Source: Massilia sp. UBA2709 (GTDB lineage: Bacteria; Pseudomonadota; Gammaproteobacteria; Burkholderiales; Burkholderiaceae_D). From it: 18,374 nucleotides of DNA. Position 1 is the stretch's first letter. Each line of letters starts with the position of its first letter. The notes below the pieces were generated by a model that did not search any database, was not told the DNA's origin, and saw only the letters and a program-made list of their open reading frames with translations. Shown one piece after another: positions 16,381 through 18,374 of the stretch. Location: contig DEKZ01000451.1 in the NCBI GenBank assembly GCA_002354135.1, positions 26,128 through 44,501 on the forward strand, written 5' to 3'. Made by a program: the position numbers and the translations under genes.

Positions 16381-16512
16381 GTGCCGATATGCAAGAAATA
16401 AATATAGAAAGAGCCCACGCCAGCAGCTTGCGCGCATGGAAGAAAAAACGCGCCTGCCTGAGCGATCGGGGCTGTAACCGACCCGATGAGCCAAATTTTC
16501 GACGGCAGCGAT

Positions 16513-16538
16513 AAAAAAGCCGGGACCGCGGTCCCGGC
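16513..16538 (-). terminator. Intrinsic terminator of the esterase gene
   Basis: Bases 16519-16538 form a perfect 20 bp GC-rich palindrome (GCCGGGACCGCGGTCCCGGC). On the minus strand it is followed by six T (16518-16513). It lies 24 bases after the esterase stop codon and should separate the esterase transcript from the TonB receptor gene. Confidence 0.88.
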
Positions 16539-16562
16539 AAATGCTGCGTCTGACCTGCTGTA

Positions 16563-18374
16563 TCAGTTTGCCGGTGGACAGTTACCGATGATGTAGTAGC
16601 CGGGCGAGGTCTGCGCCAGGGTGCTGGTATAGAAAGTGTTGTTCAGCCCCATGTTCTGGTTCGAGCCGTTGGCCAGCGCATAGCCGCCGCTGTCGTGGGC
16701 GCGTCCCGCCTGCACGTGGCTGTAGTTGCTGGCCGTGCTCGTCGTGCAGACGAAGCCGGAACCGGTGGTGCCCGTGACCGTCGCCGAACGCGCGCTTTCC
16801 ACGCCCCCGTTGCCGACGGCCGAGACCTGGTAGCTGTAGCTCGTCGCCGCGAGCAGGCCGGTATCGGTGTAGCCGGTCGCCGTGAGCGCCGTGCCGTTGA
16901 CCTTGCTGCCGTTGCGGTAGAGGTTGTAGCCGGTGGCGCCGTTCGCGGCGTTCCAGCCCAGCGTGATGCTGCTGGCCGTGCTGCCGGTGACCGCCAGGCC
17001 GGCCGGCGGCTGCAGCGCCGGCGCCGTGCCGACCAGGAATTGCGGGATGGCGCAGGCACTTGAGGTCAGGCCGGTGCTGCTGTCGGTCGCGGTGACCGTG
17101 CCAGTGTAGTAGCCGTCCGCGCGGCCGCTGTAGGCCTTGCTGAAGCTGGCGCCGCTGCCGGCAGCAAGGTCGCTCACCGGCGTCGGCCCGTTCAATGTCA
17201 CCTGGTAGCTGCCGATCGTGCCGCCGCTGGCCGCGCCGTTCACGGTGACGGTCGAGCCCGAAACGGTGGCGCTGCACGAATTCATCACGGGCGCCGCCGC
17301 GCGCGCCACGCGCAGGTTGTTCTTGAACCAGAAATCCATCACGAAGGAAGGGTAGTTGACCTTGGTCGCATCCACGTAATTGCTGTTCTGGCCGCCGGTC
17401 CCGGCCGGCCAGGCGTGTCCCATGCCGGTCACCGTGATCTCGGAGGTGCGCAGCTTGCCGTTGGCATCGCTATAGGGGATGCTGCTGCCGCCGGTCGGCA
17501 CGCTGACCGTTGCGCCCTTGGTGAAGCTGCCGCCGTAGGCGATGCGCATGGCCGCCGCATCGAGCGGACCGTAGCCTTGCGCCACCGTGTAGTCGTTGGT
17601 GCCCCAGATGACGCCGGCGATCTGGGTCGCGAATTGCGGCGCATTGGTCCCGGCCAGGTTCTTGCAGTTGTTGCCGGCCGTGGTGGCGGTAAAGCCCGAC
17701 GGGACCGCGCCGATCTGCGAAGTCGACACGCCCAGCGCCGGGCCGGCATTGATGCCGATGCCGGCGAAGATGTCGGGCGCCAGGCAGCCCATCACCATGG
17801 TCTGGGCGCCGCCCGAGGACAGGCCGGTGACGTAGACCTGCTTCGGGTCGATTGCGTACTGCGGGTTGCTGACGAAGCGGTTGATCAGGTCGAGCAGGAT
17901 GCCCGAGTGGCCGGTGCTGCGGCTGTGCGTGGTCCTCGACCAGTCCCAGCAGTGCACACCATAGACGTTGCCGGTGGCGTTCGGCGCCAGGATCACGGCG
18001 CCGTACTGGTCGGCCACGGCTTTCCAGTTGTAGCCCTTGTCGCTGCTGCTGTCGATGACGTCGCCGGCCGCGGTCTGGGAACAGCCGTGCAGCACCAGCA
18101 CCAGGGCGCGCTTGCCGGACGGCGCCAGCTCGGCGGCGGCCTGCTCGAGCTGGCGCGCGAGGGCCTGGCTCGCGAGGTGGATGAAGGCGTAGGAATTGCT
18201 CTTCAGGAGGTTCCCGGCGCGCGTGCGCCGGTAGGCGACGTCGGCGTCGATGCCTGCCGCCGTCAGGTCCAGCAGTACCGTCGCCAGCCTGTTTACCAGG
18301 CCGCCCAGCTGCTCGCCGGCGCCCCGGGCCGCCGCGCGGACGAGCTCCAGCAGCACCTCGCGCGGCGGCGCAGG
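16563..18374 (-). CDS. PHA-depolymerase-type extracellular esterase with fibronectin III domain (5' end outside window)
   Basis: This is a partial gene. The frame stays open to the right edge, so the true start and any signal peptide are not visible. Numbering from the codon at 18356, 597 residues are seen. The alpha/beta-hydrolase domain (about 80-350) has the oxyanion motif HGC at 90-92, HCWDW at 135-139, the lipase box GLSSG with nucleophile S180, D255 in GTNDYT, and H314 in GMGHAWPAG. Oxyanion before lipase box is the type 1 arrangement of PHB depolymerases. A Cys-containing beta-rich linker (about 355-440), a fibronectin III-like domain (about 448-532) and a 60-residue C-terminal module with C537 and C593 follow. 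Linker, FN3 and terminal module are typical of secreted polymer hydrolases. Substrate is inferred, not proven; another polyester or a feruloyl ester is possible. Residues 1-80 are helical, charged and unlike the usual catalytic-domain start. Confidence 0.85.
   Translation of the reverse strand, partial: PAPPREVLLELVRAAARGAGEQLGGLVNRLATVLLDLTAAGIDADVAYRRTRAGNLLKSNSYAFIHLASQALARQLEQAAAELAPSGKRALVLVLHGCSQTAAGDVIDSSSDKGYNWKAVADQYGAVILAPNATGNVYGVHCWDWSRTTHSRSTGHSGILLDLINRFVSNPQYAIDPKQVYVTGLSSGGAQTMVMGCLAPDIFAGIGINAGPALGVSTSQIGAVPSGFTATTAGNNCKNLAGTNAPQFATQIAGVIWGTNDYTVAQGYGPLDAAAMRIAYGGSFTKGATVSVPTGGSSIPYSDANGKLRTSEITVTGMGHAWPAGTGGQNSNYVDATKVNYPSFVMDFWFKNNLRVARAAAPVMNSCSATVSGSTVTVNGAASGGTIGSYQVTLNGPTPVSDLAAGSGASFSKAYSGRADGYYTGTVTATDSSTGLTSSACAIPQFLVGTAPALQPPAGLAVTGSTASSITLGWNAANGATGYNLYRNGSKVNGTALTATGYTDTGLLAATSYSYQVSAVGNGGVESARSATVTGTTGSGFVCTTSTASNYSHVQAGRAHDSGGYALANGSNQNMGLNNTFYTSTLAQTSPGYYIIGNCPPAN

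Noticed and set aside
16157..16540. A 127-codon minus-strand open frame across the receptor start
   Set aside because: It overlaps the receptor signal-peptide region in another frame, begins beside the esterase terminator palindrome, and has no ribosome site or recognisable sequence.

Overview
This window reads as a high-GC chromosomal segment from a betaproteobacterium, most likely Burkholderiales and probably the family Oxalobacteraceae (Massilia-like). That placement is an inference from gene order (ABC pair, ibaG, murA, then hisG to hisE, a HIT protein and tatABC), the separate hisI and hisE genes, the short-form HisG, and the TonB receptor and PHA-depolymerase-type esterase. No RNA genes, insertion sequences or CRISPR arrays are visible.

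Bases 131-10959 form one almost gapless run of plus-strand genes. It opens with an ABC-2 exporter pair (YadG/YadH-like), followed by ibaG (BolA family) and murA, as seen next to the mla genes in many proteobacteria. A full histidine set follows: hisG, hisD, hisC, hisB, hisH, hisA, hisF, hisI, hisE. Most junctions are 4-8 bp overlaps or gaps under 30 bp, which suggests co-transcription and translational coupling. Between hisD and hisC lies a solitary beta-class DNA methyltransferase, coupled on both sides (ATGA overlap upstream, 2 bp gap downstream) and with no restriction partner. HisG is the short form that needs HisZ, and HisB is the dehydratase only. The window therefore lacks hisZ and a histidinol-phosphate phosphatase, which must lie elsewhere.

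After a 116 bp gap come a HinT-type HIT protein and, after another 136 bp gap with repeats and inverted repeats, tatA, tatB and tatC. A strong bidirectional terminator (13117-13148) closes this half.

From 13164 to the right edge every gene is on the minus strand. They are a small protein resembling the MbcA/ParS/Xre antitoxin toxin-binding domain with no toxin beside it, a 906-residue TonB-dependent receptor, and a multidomain PHA-depolymerase-type esterase (catalytic domain, fibronectin III, C-terminal module) whose 5' end runs off the window. Hairpins separate the three minus-strand genes, so they look like separate units.

Most of the window is conserved housekeeping sequence. The points most worth a second look are the methyltransferase inside the his operon, the solitary antitoxin-like protein, the unusual N-terminal region of the esterase, and the repeat-rich leader of tatA.
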